NCBI GenBank assembly: GCA_026708115.1
Contig: JAPOVL010000046.1
Span: forward strand, 366,080 to 430,079
Origin: Chloroflexota bacterium
GTDB taxonomy: Bacteria; Chloroflexota; Anaerolineae; Aggregatilineales; Phototrophicaceae
Length of the DNA: 64,000 nt
Direction: 5' to 3'
A program made the translations under genes and the position numbers. Numbering within the stretch: the first letter of the stretch is position 1; each line of letters starts with the position of its first letter. Positions 34,618-44,316 of this stretch are shown piece after piece. The notes under the pieces are model-generated. The model saw only the letters and a list, made by a program, of their open reading frames with translations. It did not search any database and was not told the origin of the DNA.

Positions 34618-35301
34618 ATGTCGACAAGCGAGAAGATCCAAATAGGGTCCTTAACAACGGAATGTTACACGCGCATCAAGGACGACATTCTCAACAAGCG
34701 GATTCGTTGGGGACAGAAGCTCAATGTGCCAGAATTGACGGCGCGATTTGGAATCAGCCGCTCGCCCGTCGTCAAAGCCATTGAGCGACTCTCACACGAG
34801 GGATTGGTCCAGATCATTCCCAACCGCGGCAGTTTTGTATCAGCCCCCACCAAGCGCGACATAGTGGAAATTGCACAGGTTCGCATTGCCTTCGAAACGA
34901 TGGCTTGCGAGTTGGCCTTTCGCCGCGACAAAAGCGCTCTCTTGGCCAACCAGGAACAAAATGAAGCGCCAATCACCGACTGCGAACGACAACAACTGCG
35001 GATTCCCGAAGACGTCTGGTTCACGTACGACAGAGATTTCCACAGGATTTTCGCTGAGGTCGCGGGCAACAATCGACTGCTCGATATCTATGAACAGGTT
35101 CGCAATCAAATCGAGCTCTTTCGCGTGTTTTATGGCGAAGACGACGCCTTGCGCGCGCTCAAATTGCACCGCGAAATCCTCGCATTACTTCGACAAGATC
35201 AGCTTAGTGATGCGCTAAAAGTCCTGCGGCTCCACATAGAAGAGGTTTGTGAGCAAACCATAGATGAGTTTCAGCGGGCGATGACCGAAATGGACCAATG
35301 A
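34618..35301 (+). CDS. GntR-family transcriptional regulator (FadR/VanR subfamily)
   Basis: A 227-residue regulator. The winged helix-turn-helix covers about residues 15-75 (VPELTARFGISRSPVVKAIERL and NRGSFVSAP), followed by an FCD-type all-helical effector domain. In that domain the metal-binding histidines are in YDRDFHRIFAEVAGNNRL near 145 and LKLHREILALL near 190. GGAGG lies eight bases before the ATG at 34618; an ATG two codons upstream is only two bases from it, so it is less likely. Divergent from the amino-acid-type operon, it probably represses it through the 34296-34312 site. The effector is likely an organic acid. Confidence 0.9.
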   Translation: MSTSEKIQIGSLTTECYTRIKDDILNKRIRWGQKLNVPELTARFGISRSPVVKAIERLSHEGLVQIIPNRGSFVSAPTKRDIVEIAQVRIAFETMACELAFRRDKSALLANQEQNEAPITDCERQQLRIPEDVWFTYDRDFHRIFAEVAGNNRLLDIYEQVRNQIELFRVFYGEDDALRALKLHREILALLRQDQLSDALKVLRLHIEEVCEQTIDEFQRAMTEMDQ

Positions 35302-35784
35302 TCCTGGCTGTGGATTGTTCGCTCGGCTTCGCCTTGAATACCAGCGGTACTGGCTCGCGCAAAAGTTTGCACAATCGAGAGAATCCCAGGCCGTCCCGAG
35401 CCTGTTCGCGGGTGACGGTGGCATACTGTGGCGCTCGCAGCGCAGCCTTCTCAAAATAATCATCGCTGTGATTATTTGGCTTGCAAGGTATCTGAGTACC
35501 CTGTTATTTGGCTGGTTTGGGCGCGTTCGGCGTCCGGAGTGACTGTTGGCTAGCCCGATTGAAAGCGAGATTGAGGGGCATTAATGCGAGCCGCCAAACA
35601 ACTCGTCTACGCACGGAATCGCCGACAACTGTACAGGCAAAAGTATCGCAACTATTCGGTTCGTCTCATCCAGTTCTGATGTTTGACAGTCCCTATCAGA
35701 GAGACAGCTGTCACTCGCTTTTAGTCACCGAAAGCACATCGCTTTCTATGAAAGATGTGCTCTTGTCCCGGATTCAGGTTACTG
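35302..35784. other. Gene-free stretch
   Basis: This 483-base gap separates the end of the GntR gene from the end of the second oligopeptide operon (convergent genes). I see no credible coding frame, RNA gene or repeat of the families found elsewhere in the window, and no clear terminator hairpin. Confidence 0.5.
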
Positions 35785-36816
35785 TCAATCATAGAGGTGG
35801 CAAGCGACCCAATGCCCTGGTTCAGCTTGTTTGAATTCAGGTTCAACTTGACTGCAGTCTATTTGCTTCTTGTCCATAACGCGGGTTTTGGCGGGGCAAC
35901 GCGTACAGAAGTTGCAGCCTTTAGGCGGATTGTCCGGGCTCGGTACGTCACCCTCTAAGATGACACGGTTCTTGAATCGCTCACGCTCGGCGATGGGATT
36001 GGGAATGGGTACTGCCGACAGTAGAGCTTGCGTGTAAGGATGCAAGGGGGTCTTATACAACCGCTCTCTATCAGTTAGCTCCGCGAGCTTGCCCAGATAC
36101 ATCACCGCCACTCTGTCACTAATGTGCCGAACGACTGCCAAATCATGAGCGATGAACAGATACGTTAGCCGAAACTCGGCCTGCAAATTCTCCAGCAGGT
36201 TGATTATTTGTGCTTGAATAGACACATCCAAGGCCGAGACAGGTTCGTCGAAAATAATAAAATCGGGCCGCAGCGCCAACGCGCGGGCTATACCGATGCG
36301 CTGGCGCTGACCACCTGAGAATTCATGTGGGTAACGAGTGACAAAATTGGGATTTAACCCAACGATATTCAGCAGTTCCCTTACTTGGTTCGTGAGAGTC
36401 TTGTCACTGGCAATTTTATGAACCTTTAGTGGATCGCCAACAATATCTCTCACTCTCAGCCTGGGGTTGAGCGAGGCGTATGGGTCCTGGAAAATCATCT
36501 GAATTCTGCGACGGGTTTTACGAAGGCTTTCTCCTTCAAGGGAGGTCATCTCAACGCCCTGGAATTCAACTTTGCCGGCGGTGGGCTTTTCCAATAGCAC
36601 AATAGCGCGGCCGGTTGTGCTCTTGCCGCAACCGCTTTCACCGACTAAGCCCAGCGTTTCGCCCCGCTTTACCTCAAACGATACACCGTCAACAGCTTTG
36701 ATATCCCCAACGTGTCGCGGAAAAATAGTGCCGCGGTTGATAGGGAAATACACTTTCAGATTGTTTACGCGAAGGAGAACTTCATCCGTATCATTGCCGT
36801 TTCTCCTTGCTTCCAT
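35785..36816 (-). CDS. Oligopeptide ABC transporter ATP-binding protein (OppF/DppF type)
   Basis: A 343-residue ATPase. Walker A is GESGCGKST near 58, the Q-loop region is IFQDPYASLNPRLRVRD near 108, the signature is FSGGQRQRIGIARAL near 165, and Walker B is FIIFDEPVSALDVS near 185. The C-terminal oligopeptide domain contains CNFCTRCPAKT near 302 and may carry an iron-sulfur cluster, as is known for this family. AGGAGATGAAC precedes the ATG. It is the last gene of the operon and pairs with the OppD-type ATPase. Confidence 0.94.
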   Translation of the reverse strand: MEARRNGNDTDEVLLRVNNLKVYFPINRGTIFPRHVGDIKAVDGVSFEVKRGETLGLVGESGCGKSTTGRAIVLLEKPTAGKVEFQGVEMTSLEGESLRKTRRRIQMIFQDPYASLNPRLRVRDIVGDPLKVHKIASDKTLTNQVRELLNIVGLNPNFVTRYPHEFSGGQRQRIGIARALALRPDFIIFDEPVSALDVSIQAQIINLLENLQAEFRLTYLFIAHDLAVVRHISDRVAVMYLGKLAELTDRERLYKTPLHPYTQALLSAVPIPNPIAERERFKNRVILEGDVPSPDNPPKGCNFCTRCPAKTRVMDKKQIDCSQVEPEFKQAEPGHWVACHLYD

Positions 36817-36856
36817 TGTTCATCTCCTCTGATGCCTATGCTCATATGCTCTTCTT

Positions 36857-37858
36857 CTAAGAGATGCCAGAGGTTGGCAGTGTGCTAGAGGTTACGTCAA
36901 CGATGCACGCTGCTTTGTGCCCGGGTCCTACCTCCCTAAGATCGGGTGGTGACTCAAGGCATCTGTCTATTCTGAATGTGCAGCGAGCATAAAATGGGCA
37001 CCCGCTAGGATAGTCAATCATGTCGGGTGGCATTCCTTCGATTGATGTCAGTTTTTCGGGCCTTTCTTCGTCAAGGCGAGGAACAGATCCCAATAGTCCG
37101 ATCGTATAAGGGTGACGCGGGTTCTCATATAGTTCCTCAACCGGCGCTTCTTCAACAATGCGCCCTGCGTACATCACAATCACCCGATCGGTTAATCCTG
37201 CTACGACACCCAAGTCATGAGTGATCCAAATGACCGCCATTCCAATCTCTTCTCTCAGACGATTGACCAGATCCGTGATTTGAGCTTGAATTGTTACATC
37301 AAGAGCAGTGGTCGGCTCATCAGCGATGAGGATTTGTGGGTTGCAAGACAGCGCCATCGCTATCATGACGCGCTGGCGCATCCCCCCTGAAAACTGTATG
37401 GGATAATCGTCAATGCGGTCGGCAGCAGAGGGAATACGAACCATTTCCAACAGTTCGATGGCTTTAGCTCTGGCTGCTTTCTTTGTCATCTTCAGATGTA
37501 GTTCGAGTGACTCACTGATCTGGCGTCCAATGGGCATCATAGGATTGAGTGACGTCATCGGATCTTGAAAAATCATCGCAATTCTGTTGCCGCGTATCCT
37601 CTCGATTTCGCTTTCGTGGACTTTCAGGAGGTCAATGCCATCAAAGAGGATTTCGCCAGCCACGATTTTCCCCGGTGGCGACGGAATGAGGCGCAAAAGC
37701 GACAATGCTCCAACACTCTTGCCGCATCCGCTTTCGCCAACAATACCTAGAGTCTCTCCTGTGTTCAATTCGTAGCTAATGTTGTTTACGGCTCTGACAA
37801 TACCCTCTTTGGTAACAAACTGTGTTTGCAGGTTTTTTACTTCAAGCAAGGGTCCCAT
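36857..37858 (-). CDS. Oligopeptide ABC transporter ATP-binding protein (OppD/DppD type)
   Basis: A 333-residue ATPase with Walker A GESGCGKSV near 40, IFQDPMTSLNPMMPIG near 95, signature FSGGMRQRVMIAMAL near 155 and Walker B ILIADEPTTALDVT near 176. The C-terminal cysteine block CPFYARCTFRIDRC is near 292-305. It powers peptide-type import together with the OppF-type subunit encoded downstream. Confidence 0.94.
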   Translation of the reverse strand: MGPLLEVKNLQTQFVTKEGIVRAVNNISYELNTGETLGIVGESGCGKSVGALSLLRLIPSPPGKIVAGEILFDGIDLLKVHESEIERIRGNRIAMIFQDPMTSLNPMMPIGRQISESLELHLKMTKKAARAKAIELLEMVRIPSAADRIDDYPIQFSGGMRQRVMIAMALSCNPQILIADEPTTALDVTIQAQITDLVNRLREEIGMAVIWITHDLGVVAGLTDRVIVMYAGRIVEEAPVEELYENPRHPYTIGLLGSVPRLDEERPEKLTSIEGMPPDMIDYPSGCPFYARCTFRIDRCLESPPDLREVGPGHKAACIVDVTSSTLPTSGIS

Positions 37859-37967
37859 TTGTCTTCCCTCATCAAGCCAAGTTTTCGCGATCGACCTGCA
37901 AATGCCGTATTCAAATCGTTACCCAGACAGGCAAGATTACGGCGGCGCTAATTGCCATCCATTTGGC

Positions 37968-38888
37968 TCACATACGACCACGCTGAACGGGATCAGTGGC
38001 TTTCCGAAGCCAGGTGGCGAATACATTAATGCTCAGTGTGGTGATCATCACCATCAGTCCTGGAAATGTGCTTAACCAATTGGCGGTCGAGATATAGTCA
38101 TGGCCTTCGGCCACCATCAGACCCCAGGCCGAGTTCGGTGGTTGGACGCCAAGTCCCAAGAAACTCAGACCAGCTTCGGTAAGGATTGCGCGCGAGAGTT
38201 CCAAGGTGGCCAATGTCACGATAGTCGAGGTGAGATTAGGTAAAGCATGCCGCACCAAAATCCAGTATTCGCTGCCCCCGGTCACGCGAGCAGCCTCAAT
38301 ATAGACCGCATGGCGAATAGATAGCATCGTGCCCCGGGCCAGGCGGGCAAAGATTACCCAACTTCCCAGGCTGAGTACGATTATCAGGTTCCGCGCTCCG
38401 GGACCTATAGCAGCCATTATCGTCATCGCCAGCAAAAAGTAAGGAATCGCAGTCTGGAAATCGATGAAGCGCATCGCGATAGCGTCAAAGCGACCGCCGA
38501 GGTACCCGGCAAGCATCCCGATAATGGTTCCGATAATGCCAGCTATGACGACAACTACCACGCCAATCATTAAGGACATGCGCGTGCCGTAGATAATACG
38601 ACTGAGCATATCGCGGCCCAGCAAATCCGTACCCAGTAGATTTGCTTCAGAGCCACCTTCTACCCAGGCCGGTGGTGTGAGCCGCCGCAGCAGAGACTGA
38701 GCCGTAGGATCAAACGGGGAGAGAACCGGCGCGGCAATAGCGACTATCACCAAAACAATCAGGATGATGGCAGCCGTCGTCGAAAAAGGATCATGAAAAA
38801 GTGTCCGTAACAGTCTATACAGGTCCTTGTCGCGGAAGTTCACAGATCTGGCTTGCGTAACATCATCAGCAGTGAGTTCTGTGGTCAT
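37968..38888 (-). CDS. Oligopeptide ABC transporter permease (DppC/OppC type)
   Basis: A 306-residue inner-membrane permease. The DppC-specific block LLGTDLLGRDMLSRIIYGTR is near residues 83-102, and the EAA loop YIEAARVTGGSEYWILVRH is near 193-211. About six membrane spans are present. AGAGGT lies just upstream of the ATG. It forms the pore with the DppB-type protein encoded 48 bases upstream. Confidence 0.93.
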   Translation of the reverse strand: MTTELTADDVTQARSVNFRDKDLYRLLRTLFHDPFSTTAAIILIVLVIVAIAAPVLSPFDPTAQSLLRRLTPPAWVEGGSEANLLGTDLLGRDMLSRIIYGTRMSLMIGVVVVVIAGIIGTIIGMLAGYLGGRFDAIAMRFIDFQTAIPYFLLAMTIMAAIGPGARNLIIVLSLGSWVIFARLARGTMLSIRHAVYIEAARVTGGSEYWILVRHALPNLTSTIVTLATLELSRAILTEAGLSFLGLGVQPPNSAWGLMVAEGHDYISTANWLSTFPGLMVMITTLSINVFATWLRKATDPVQRGRM

Positions 38889-38936
38889 AAGATACCTCTA
38901 ACCGTGTGTCATCATTATCCACTCATAAGAATTGAA

Positions 38937-39857
38937 CTATTCGTATCGAATCAAGGGATTCACGATGATATAGAGAATATCAATAGCGAAATTGATCGCA
39001 ACAACCACGACCGCGATCACAAATGCGGTTGCAGCCAATAAGGGCACATCGCGGATTCGTATCGCGCTAAAGAGCATCCAACCGACACCCGGCCAGCCAA
39101 ACACGGCCTCAACGATGATTGTGTAGCCAGAGACAACCAAAACAAATTCCCATCCGGAAACGGTAATGACTGGAAGCAAGGCATTCCTGAGTACGTGCTG
39201 AACCAGGACGCGGCGATACGGCAGCCCTTTGGCGCGGGCTGTTGTGACGTACTGCTTGACCAGTTCGTCTATGATTGAGGCTCGCGTGATCTGCACAATG
39301 CGTCCCAATGGTAAAGCGGCCAGGGCAATAGTTGGGAGGACCATATGCTGCCAGGATCCGTATCCCGCCGTGGGCAATAATCCCAACGTAACCGCAAAAA
39401 TAAACGCCAACATCGGACAGAGCCAAATCAGTGGCATTGACACACCCAATAATGAGGTCACGGTCGCCAAACGGTCTGCCCAAGAGCCGGGCTTCATCCC
39501 GGCATACACGCCAATCGGAATCCCCAGCGAAGTTGCAAGGGTCATGGCAAGAATACCAAGCTGGAATGTTGCCGGGAGTGGGCGCAACGCGATGGGCAAT
39601 GCCGGCGTTCGTTGCCACCAGCTGTCACCAAAGTCACCAACGAAGGCATGGCTCATATAATCTATGTATTGAACGAGAACCGGTCTGTTGAAGCCTCTCT
39701 CTTCCCGATACTTTTCAACGATTTCTTCGGGTGTCTCTGCCGGAAGTAAAGCGCGTACTGGATCACCAATGACAAACGTGGTCAGGAACACAACGCTCAC
39801 GACTGCGGTAATCAAAAAGAAGGAGTGCACCGCCCGCTTTAGGAGTAGTCGCAGCAT
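38937..39857 (-). CDS. Oligopeptide ABC transporter permease (DppB/OppB type)
   Basis: A 306-residue permease with the family N-terminus (MLRLLLKRAVHSFFLIT), a periplasmic loop bearing DPVRALLPAETPEE, and the EAA loop YVTTARAKGLPYRRVLVQHV near residues 205-224. AAGGA lies seven bases before the ATG. It is distinct in sequence from the DppB-type protein at 4115-5065, so the two operons are separate systems rather than a recent duplication. Confidence 0.93.
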   Translation of the reverse strand: MLRLLLKRAVHSFFLITAVVSVVFLTTFVIGDPVRALLPAETPEEIVEKYREERGFNRPVLVQYIDYMSHAFVGDFGDSWWQRTPALPIALRPLPATFQLGILAMTLATSLGIPIGVYAGMKPGSWADRLATVTSLLGVSMPLIWLCPMLAFIFAVTLGLLPTAGYGSWQHMVLPTIALAALPLGRIVQITRASIIDELVKQYVTTARAKGLPYRRVLVQHVLRNALLPVITVSGWEFVLVVSGYTIIVEAVFGWPGVGWMLFSAIRIRDVPLLAATAFVIAVVVVAINFAIDILYIIVNPLIRYE

Positions 39858-39945
39858 CAGTATTTCCTTTCCTAATTCACAGACGATGCTTTCGCGAAGC
39901 GCGCTTAAGGAGGACCGTATCGCAGCCCTCCCAAGCGTTTTGTGT

Positions 39946-41511
39946 TTACAGCGACATGGTGCGGATTATGAAGCGACCATCGGCACGCGGTTTGAACTGG
40001 GTTCGTTCAGTCAAGGCCCAGAGATCAACGAGTTGCAACATGAAGATAGCCGGAGGATCCTCACGCCCTAACTCGAATACCCGATGGTAAATCTTCTCAC
40101 GTTCGGCAACATCCAATTCTACACGCCCCGCTTCGAACAATGTACGAATCTCATCATTGTGATACGCCGAGAACGGACTCTCATCAGTATAGTAACTAGA
40201 AACGGTCCGATCCGCGTCGAAGAGGCTGTTAGAGTGCACGAGGTACCAGCATGAGGGCGGAACCGGGGTTTGGTTTCGGTCGCCAAATCGTACCCATGAT
40301 TGCGGGTCAAGGAGGTTCAGATTGACCTTCAAACCAGCTTGTTCCAGCATTTCCGCGATGGCTTGGTTCAATATGGCATCACCGGCATACCTGCCTTTTG
40401 GACCAACATAGTCTACCTCTAACCCTTCGGCGCCAGCCTCCGCGAGCAAGGATTTGGCTCGATCCAGGTCATAGGGATAAGGCGCCAGGTTGGGGTTATA
40501 TCCAAACATCCCCGGGGCCGAAAGCTGACCCGGCGAGACTGTGCCCAAGCCAGCATGCAGCTGTTGGAGGATCAGTTCTTTGTCGACAGCATAGTTCATC
40601 GCCTGACGAACGCGCGGATCGCCAATCCTTGAGCCTTCCAAGTTGCTGAGCCGAACCATGGAGAATTCCTGCGCTAACGGAGCCTCGAACTTAGGCAACT
40701 CTGGCAAGTGATCGGGCAAAGGACCAAGGTATATGTCAATTTCGCCGGTCTTGACAGATTGGAAACGCGTAGAATCTTCACCAATAATGCGTATTGTGGC
40801 TGACTTGATGCTCGGAGCGCCTCCCCAATAGTCCTCATTGGATTCCAATTCCACCTGAACATTACGGTGCCAGTTGCTTAGCTTGTACGCTCCTGTGCCA
40901 TTGGTCGTCGAGGAAACCTCATCACCAACCTCCTCCGTCCACCCAGGCGCCATCATTGCCAGCGCGGTCAAGCGTCCAAGCAAGATTGGGTCCACATCAT
41001 GCGTCTCGATGTCTATGGTCATGTCATCGACCTTGCTGGCATTCTTGATGGTGCCGACGACTCCGATCCACTGAGAAGCCAGTTCCGGGTCAACAATGCG
41101 ATTCACACTGTAGACAGCAGCATCTGCATTAAAAGCTTCGCCATTGTGGAACGAGATACCCTCGCGCAACTTGAGACGCATCGTCGTGTCATCGATTTGT
41201 TCCCAGGATTCTGCCAACCATGGTATAGGCAGTCCCTGCTCGTCACGATCGATAAGCGGCTCATAGATATTCCAAGTAATCATCTGAGGAATCCGTTGTT
41301 CAATGGCCTGCGGATCCAGGCTCGGCGGCTCGGCGCCTACAGCCGCTACCAAATTCGTATTTCCTTGGGCAAAGACCGGGGCAGATCTAGCAAGCAGAAT
41401 ACCACCGAGTCCCGATGAGACTGCCAGCGAACCACCGCCGGCAGCTGAAAGTTTGAGGAATTGCCGCCGACTCAGAGCTGCTTTCTTTTTGAACTCTCTT
41501 TTTGAAACCAT
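39946..41511 (-). CDS. Extracellular solute-binding protein, family 5, with Tat-type signal
   Basis: A 521-residue binding protein for the second oligopeptide transporter. The N-terminus holds the twin-arginine motif SRRQFLKLSA followed by a hydrophobic segment ending APVFAQG. Export through the Tat system is therefore likely, unlike the Sec-type signal of the binding protein at 5377. I start at 41511 with GGAG nine bases upstream; ATGs at 41529 and 41559 would only lengthen the tail before the motif. Family blocks are MRLKLREGISFHNGEAFNAD near 105 and VRQAMNYAVDKE near 305. The ligand is unknown. Confidence 0.92.
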   Translation of the reverse strand: MVSKREFKKKAALSRRQFLKLSAAGGGSLAVSSGLGGILLARSAPVFAQGNTNLVAAVGAEPPSLDPQAIEQRIPQMITWNIYEPLIDRDEQGLPIPWLAESWEQIDDTTMRLKLREGISFHNGEAFNADAAVYSVNRIVDPELASQWIGVVGTIKNASKVDDMTIDIETHDVDPILLGRLTALAMMAPGWTEEVGDEVSSTTNGTGAYKLSNWHRNVQVELESNEDYWGGAPSIKSATIRIIGEDSTRFQSVKTGEIDIYLGPLPDHLPELPKFEAPLAQEFSMVRLSNLEGSRIGDPRVRQAMNYAVDKELILQQLHAGLGTVSPGQLSAPGMFGYNPNLAPYPYDLDRAKSLLAEAGAEGLEVDYVGPKGRYAGDAILNQAIAEMLEQAGLKVNLNLLDPQSWVRFGDRNQTPVPPSCWYLVHSNSLFDADRTVSSYYTDESPFSAYHNDEIRTLFEAGRVELDVAEREKIYHRVFELGREDPPAIFMLQLVDLWALTERTQFKPRADGRFIIRTMSL

Positions 41512-41630
41512 TGTATATTTCTCCTTCATTCGCTTTCCCTGGCTGGGGGAATCGGACAATCAGTCGTTTTAGTCCATACATCGCTCCTTGTTCTAAATCA
41601 GTCATTTGTGCCACCGGCAACCGAAATCGT

Positions 41631-42704
41631 TCACGCCTTTTGTCGTGCTGTAGCGGTGGCTTTTGTGAAAACCTCTCGGATTGACGCAGCAGCCTCGCGC
41701 ACGTCGTCGGTCGAAACGTCTAGATTCATACACATACGCACCAGTTGTGGTCCCATAACGCTAACGCGAATCCCATATTCATCCAGCAGATGCTTTTGAA
41801 ATGCGGCGGCTGATATATTGGGATCGGTTATTTCGAAGAAGACGATATCAGTTGTGACGGACTCCGGCTCAATTTTAATGCCTGGAGTACCTCGCAATAA
41901 CTCGGCAAGAAGCCTGGCGTTTTCCAGTAATTCAGGGATACGCTCAACGTTATGCTGGAGGGCGTAGACACCAGCAGCCGCGATTATGCCAGGTTGCCGC
42001 CAACTGCCCCCAACTCGCAATTTCCAAAACAATGTGTCTTCAATAAACGCCTTGGAACCGGCCATAACAGCCCCTACCGGCGCCGCAATGGCTTTGTCAA
42101 GGCTTATCCAGACGGAATCAAATGGAGCAGCATAGGCAGCAGCAGGTACGCCAGTGGCTGCGGAGGCAATCAGGAGGCGAGCGCCATCAAGATGTGTTGC
42201 AAGTCCGGACTCGCGCGCAACATCTGTAACGGCATGGATCTGTTCTAAGGACCAAATCCTACCCCCGCCAAGCATACTGAATTGCTCGACAGAAACTAAG
42301 GACGGACGCGGGAAGAAACGGCTTGGCGGGCGGATTGCGGACCTTAACTGATCAGCCGAGAAGATGCCATTGTCCCCGTCCAGCGTCTGGATTGACACAC
42401 CCGCTAGAGCCGCAGGCCCTCCGCCCTCATAGTGGAGCGGATGGGCGGTTTTATCCATGAAGATTTCATCGCCGGGACGACAGTGGACTGCAAAGGCAAT
42501 CTCATTGCACATCGTCCCGGTTGGCATAAACACAGCGGCTTCTTTGCCCAGCAAATCAATCGCCATATCAAGCAGGAGATTGACGGTTGGATCTTCATGT
42601 TTCGTTTCGTCACCTACCGGAGCCTCACACATAAACCGCCGCATTTCTGGTGTTGGCTTGGCGAGGTTGTCGCTGAATAGATCAATGCGCACAGTTGGCA
42701 ACAC
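41631..42704 (-). CDS. Threonine aldolase/beta-eliminating lyase family PLP enzyme
   Basis: A 357-residue fold-type I PLP enzyme like low-specificity L-threonine aldolase. It shows IDLFSDNLAKPTPEM at the start, GDETKHEDPTVNLL near 25, FMPTGTMCNEIA near 52, HLDGARLLIA near 170 and the PLP lysine in WISLDKAIAAPVGAV near 200. It would cleave a beta-hydroxy amino acid to glycine and an aldehyde, or eliminate a beta-substituent. I choose the GTG at 42704, five bases after AAGGAG. A frame start at 42770 adds residues unlike the family. It heads the peptide operon and is divergent from the AraC-type regulator gene. Confidence 0.88.
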   Translation of the reverse strand: MLPTVRIDLFSDNLAKPTPEMRRFMCEAPVGDETKHEDPTVNLLLDMAIDLLGKEAAVFMPTGTMCNEIAFAVHCRPGDEIFMDKTAHPLHYEGGGPAALAGVSIQTLDGDNGIFSADQLRSAIRPPSRFFPRPSLVSVEQFSMLGGGRIWSLEQIHAVTDVARESGLATHLDGARLLIASAATGVPAAAYAAPFDSVWISLDKAIAAPVGAVMAGSKAFIEDTLFWKLRVGGSWRQPGIIAAAGVYALQHNVERIPELLENARLLAELLRGTPGIKIEPESVTTDIVFFEITDPNISAAAFQKHLLDEYGIRVSVMGPQLVRMCMNLDVSTDDVREAAASIREVFTKATATARQKA

Positions 42705-42941
42705 AGTAACTCCTTGGTGATCTCCATGTATTGCATCTGACTTATATGAGCCAATCCCGATACTACACATTCACCATCCCAATTCTGCTCATCGCGACCG
42801 GCAACGAAGTCCATTTGATCGCTGATCGAGCGCTATGATTATCGCTCCTTACCAGAATCAAGGTCGTCATGTATCTCGTTGGATTTTTTTACACTATATT
42901 CCCGAATTCTGTATGTCGTCTCGCATGTTTCGGACAAGTAT

Positions 42942-42970
42942 TTGTTCCAAACGGTCAGTTGGTGTATATT
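42942..42970 (+). promoter_or_regulatory. Probable promoter of the AraC-type regulator gene
   Basis: TTGTTC (42942-42947), a 17-base spacer and TATATT (42965-42970) lie 36 bases before the ATG at 43006. In the opposite direction a TATAGT-like -10 box occurs at 42898-42893, without a convincing -35 box. The remaining part of the 42705-43005 gap shows no gene. Confidence 0.45.
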
Positions 42971-43005
42971 CTGGCAAAGTATTAAGCATGATAGCGAGAC
43001 GGTAG

Positions 43006-43788
43006 ATGGGCTTTCCTGATCCTGAAATCGATAGGTCGCAAGCGCCAGCCTTTTGCTATGCTATCGACTCTGAAAAACGAACGCACGGCTTACATAGTCA
43101 TTTGCGTCACAACTTGGTTTACGCTATTCGCGGCATACTGCACATCAAGGTGGAGTCAACACAAATTCTCTTGCCACCGCTTCGGGCGGTCTGGATGCCA
43201 AGCGGCATACCGCACTCGACCGACTTTATGACACCAGTTTCGCTGCGGACGATCTGCTTTGACCCCGATTTTCCAGGCGTGCCGAAAAGTAAGTGCCGGA
43301 TCTTTTCAGTGCCACCTCTGCTTCGAGAAATGATTCTACACAGTGTGCGTTGGGGCGTTGACCGGGATCCTAACGACAGCACTGCCAACCTCTTTTTTCA
43401 AACTATGGCCACACTTTGTCATCAGTGGATGGCTAAGGAGCATCCCTTTCGCCTGCCTCTTGCAAAGTCACCGGCACTCGCGACGGCTATGGATTACACA
43501 CTGGCAAATTTGCGTGAAGTGCGTCTAAAGGATGTAGCGGAAGTCGCCAATTTGTCAGCGCGCACCCTACGCCGCCGCATGAATCAGGAGACCGGTCAGT
43601 CTTGGTACCAGTTCTTGCATAAAGCACGAATGATGCGTGCTATGGAGCTGCTAGCTGCCAACTCCGGCGTGACTGAAACAGCTCTGGATGTTGGCTACAA
43701 TAGTCTTAGCGGATTTACCCAGGCATTTACACGCTTCACCGGCGAAACCCCCAGTAGATACCGCCAAAATGCGCTTACAAAAGTGTAA
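43006..43788 (+). CDS. AraC-family transcriptional regulator
   Basis: A 260-residue regulator. The N-terminal cupin-like sensing domain contains HGLHSHLRHNLVYAIRGIL near 28 and LPPLRAVWMPSGIPHSTDF near 55. The C-terminal double helix-turn-helix is at about 160-255, with LKDVAEVANLSARTLRRRM and the second helix TETALDVGYNSLSGFTQAF. It is transcribed away from the threonine-aldolase/peptide operon and probably activates or represses it. The HxHxxH-type N-terminus suggests a small-molecule or metal-linked sensor. Confidence 0.92.
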   Translation: MGFPDPEIDRSQAPAFCYAIDSEKRTHGLHSHLRHNLVYAIRGILHIKVESTQILLPPLRAVWMPSGIPHSTDFMTPVSLRTICFDPDFPGVPKSKCRIFSVPPLLREMILHSVRWGVDRDPNDSTANLFFQTMATLCHQWMAKEHPFRLPLAKSPALATAMDYTLANLREVRLKDVAEVANLSARTLRRRMNQETGQSWYQFLHKARMMRAMELLAANSGVTETALDVGYNSLSGFTQAFTRFTGETPSRYRQNALTKV

Positions 43789-43983
43789 TCTCGAAATCAT
43801 TAATGACTAGATTGGCCAACCGCGAGGGAGGCTTTTGTAATCGTCTTCGGGTGGTGAACCTTATTTCTAATAATGAAAAGCGTAACACCGACAAGATTAC
43901 GGTAGTCTAATTGATCAACGTCAGTTTCATTATCTGACCACATGGCATTTCTCCTCCATGCGGATTGTACGGCGCCGCATAGG
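43789..43983. other. Gene-free stretch after the AraC gene
   Basis: About 195 bases between the AraC-type gene and the decayed fragment. No gene or repeat element was recognised. Confidence 0.4.
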
Positions 43984-44316
43984 TTATTCCGGGAACAGAG
44001 TCTCGCCGATCATATCCACTGCCACCTCGAAGATGCGACGAAGCGAGCGCAATTGCATCATGACCCCGCTGATGGACGGCATAAAGGTCTCGTGCATCCC
44101 GGCCGGCGCCAAGACGCGCTGACAAGCGAGCAAGGCATTGTCACTGACCGCGCCCGTGGCTTGACCGGCAACAGCAGGCAGATTCCGCCACGTGGTTTGA
44201 TATGCCATCTTTGCGCGGCCTATCAATCTGTCAAAGCGCGGATCAATGTTACCGGTCGGACTCCCACTGCGCTGGTGAACAGACTGTGCTGTCGCTGGAT
44301 GTGTGCAATGGCTCAA
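43984..44316 (-). pseudogene. Decayed fragment, possibly the C-terminus of an M20-type amidohydrolase
   Basis: A 110-codon frame whose distal part (LAPAGMHETFMPSISGV, then FEVAVDMIGETLFPE) resembles the C-terminal PAGMIFVPSISGVSH-type block of M20/N-carbamoyl-amino-acid hydrolases. The metal-ligand histidine and the connecting segment are missing or out of frame, and there is no N-terminal catalytic part. The surrounding 43789-44700 region has no intact gene. The assignment is by eye from a short motif and could be wrong; chance similarity is the alternative. Confidence 0.3.
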
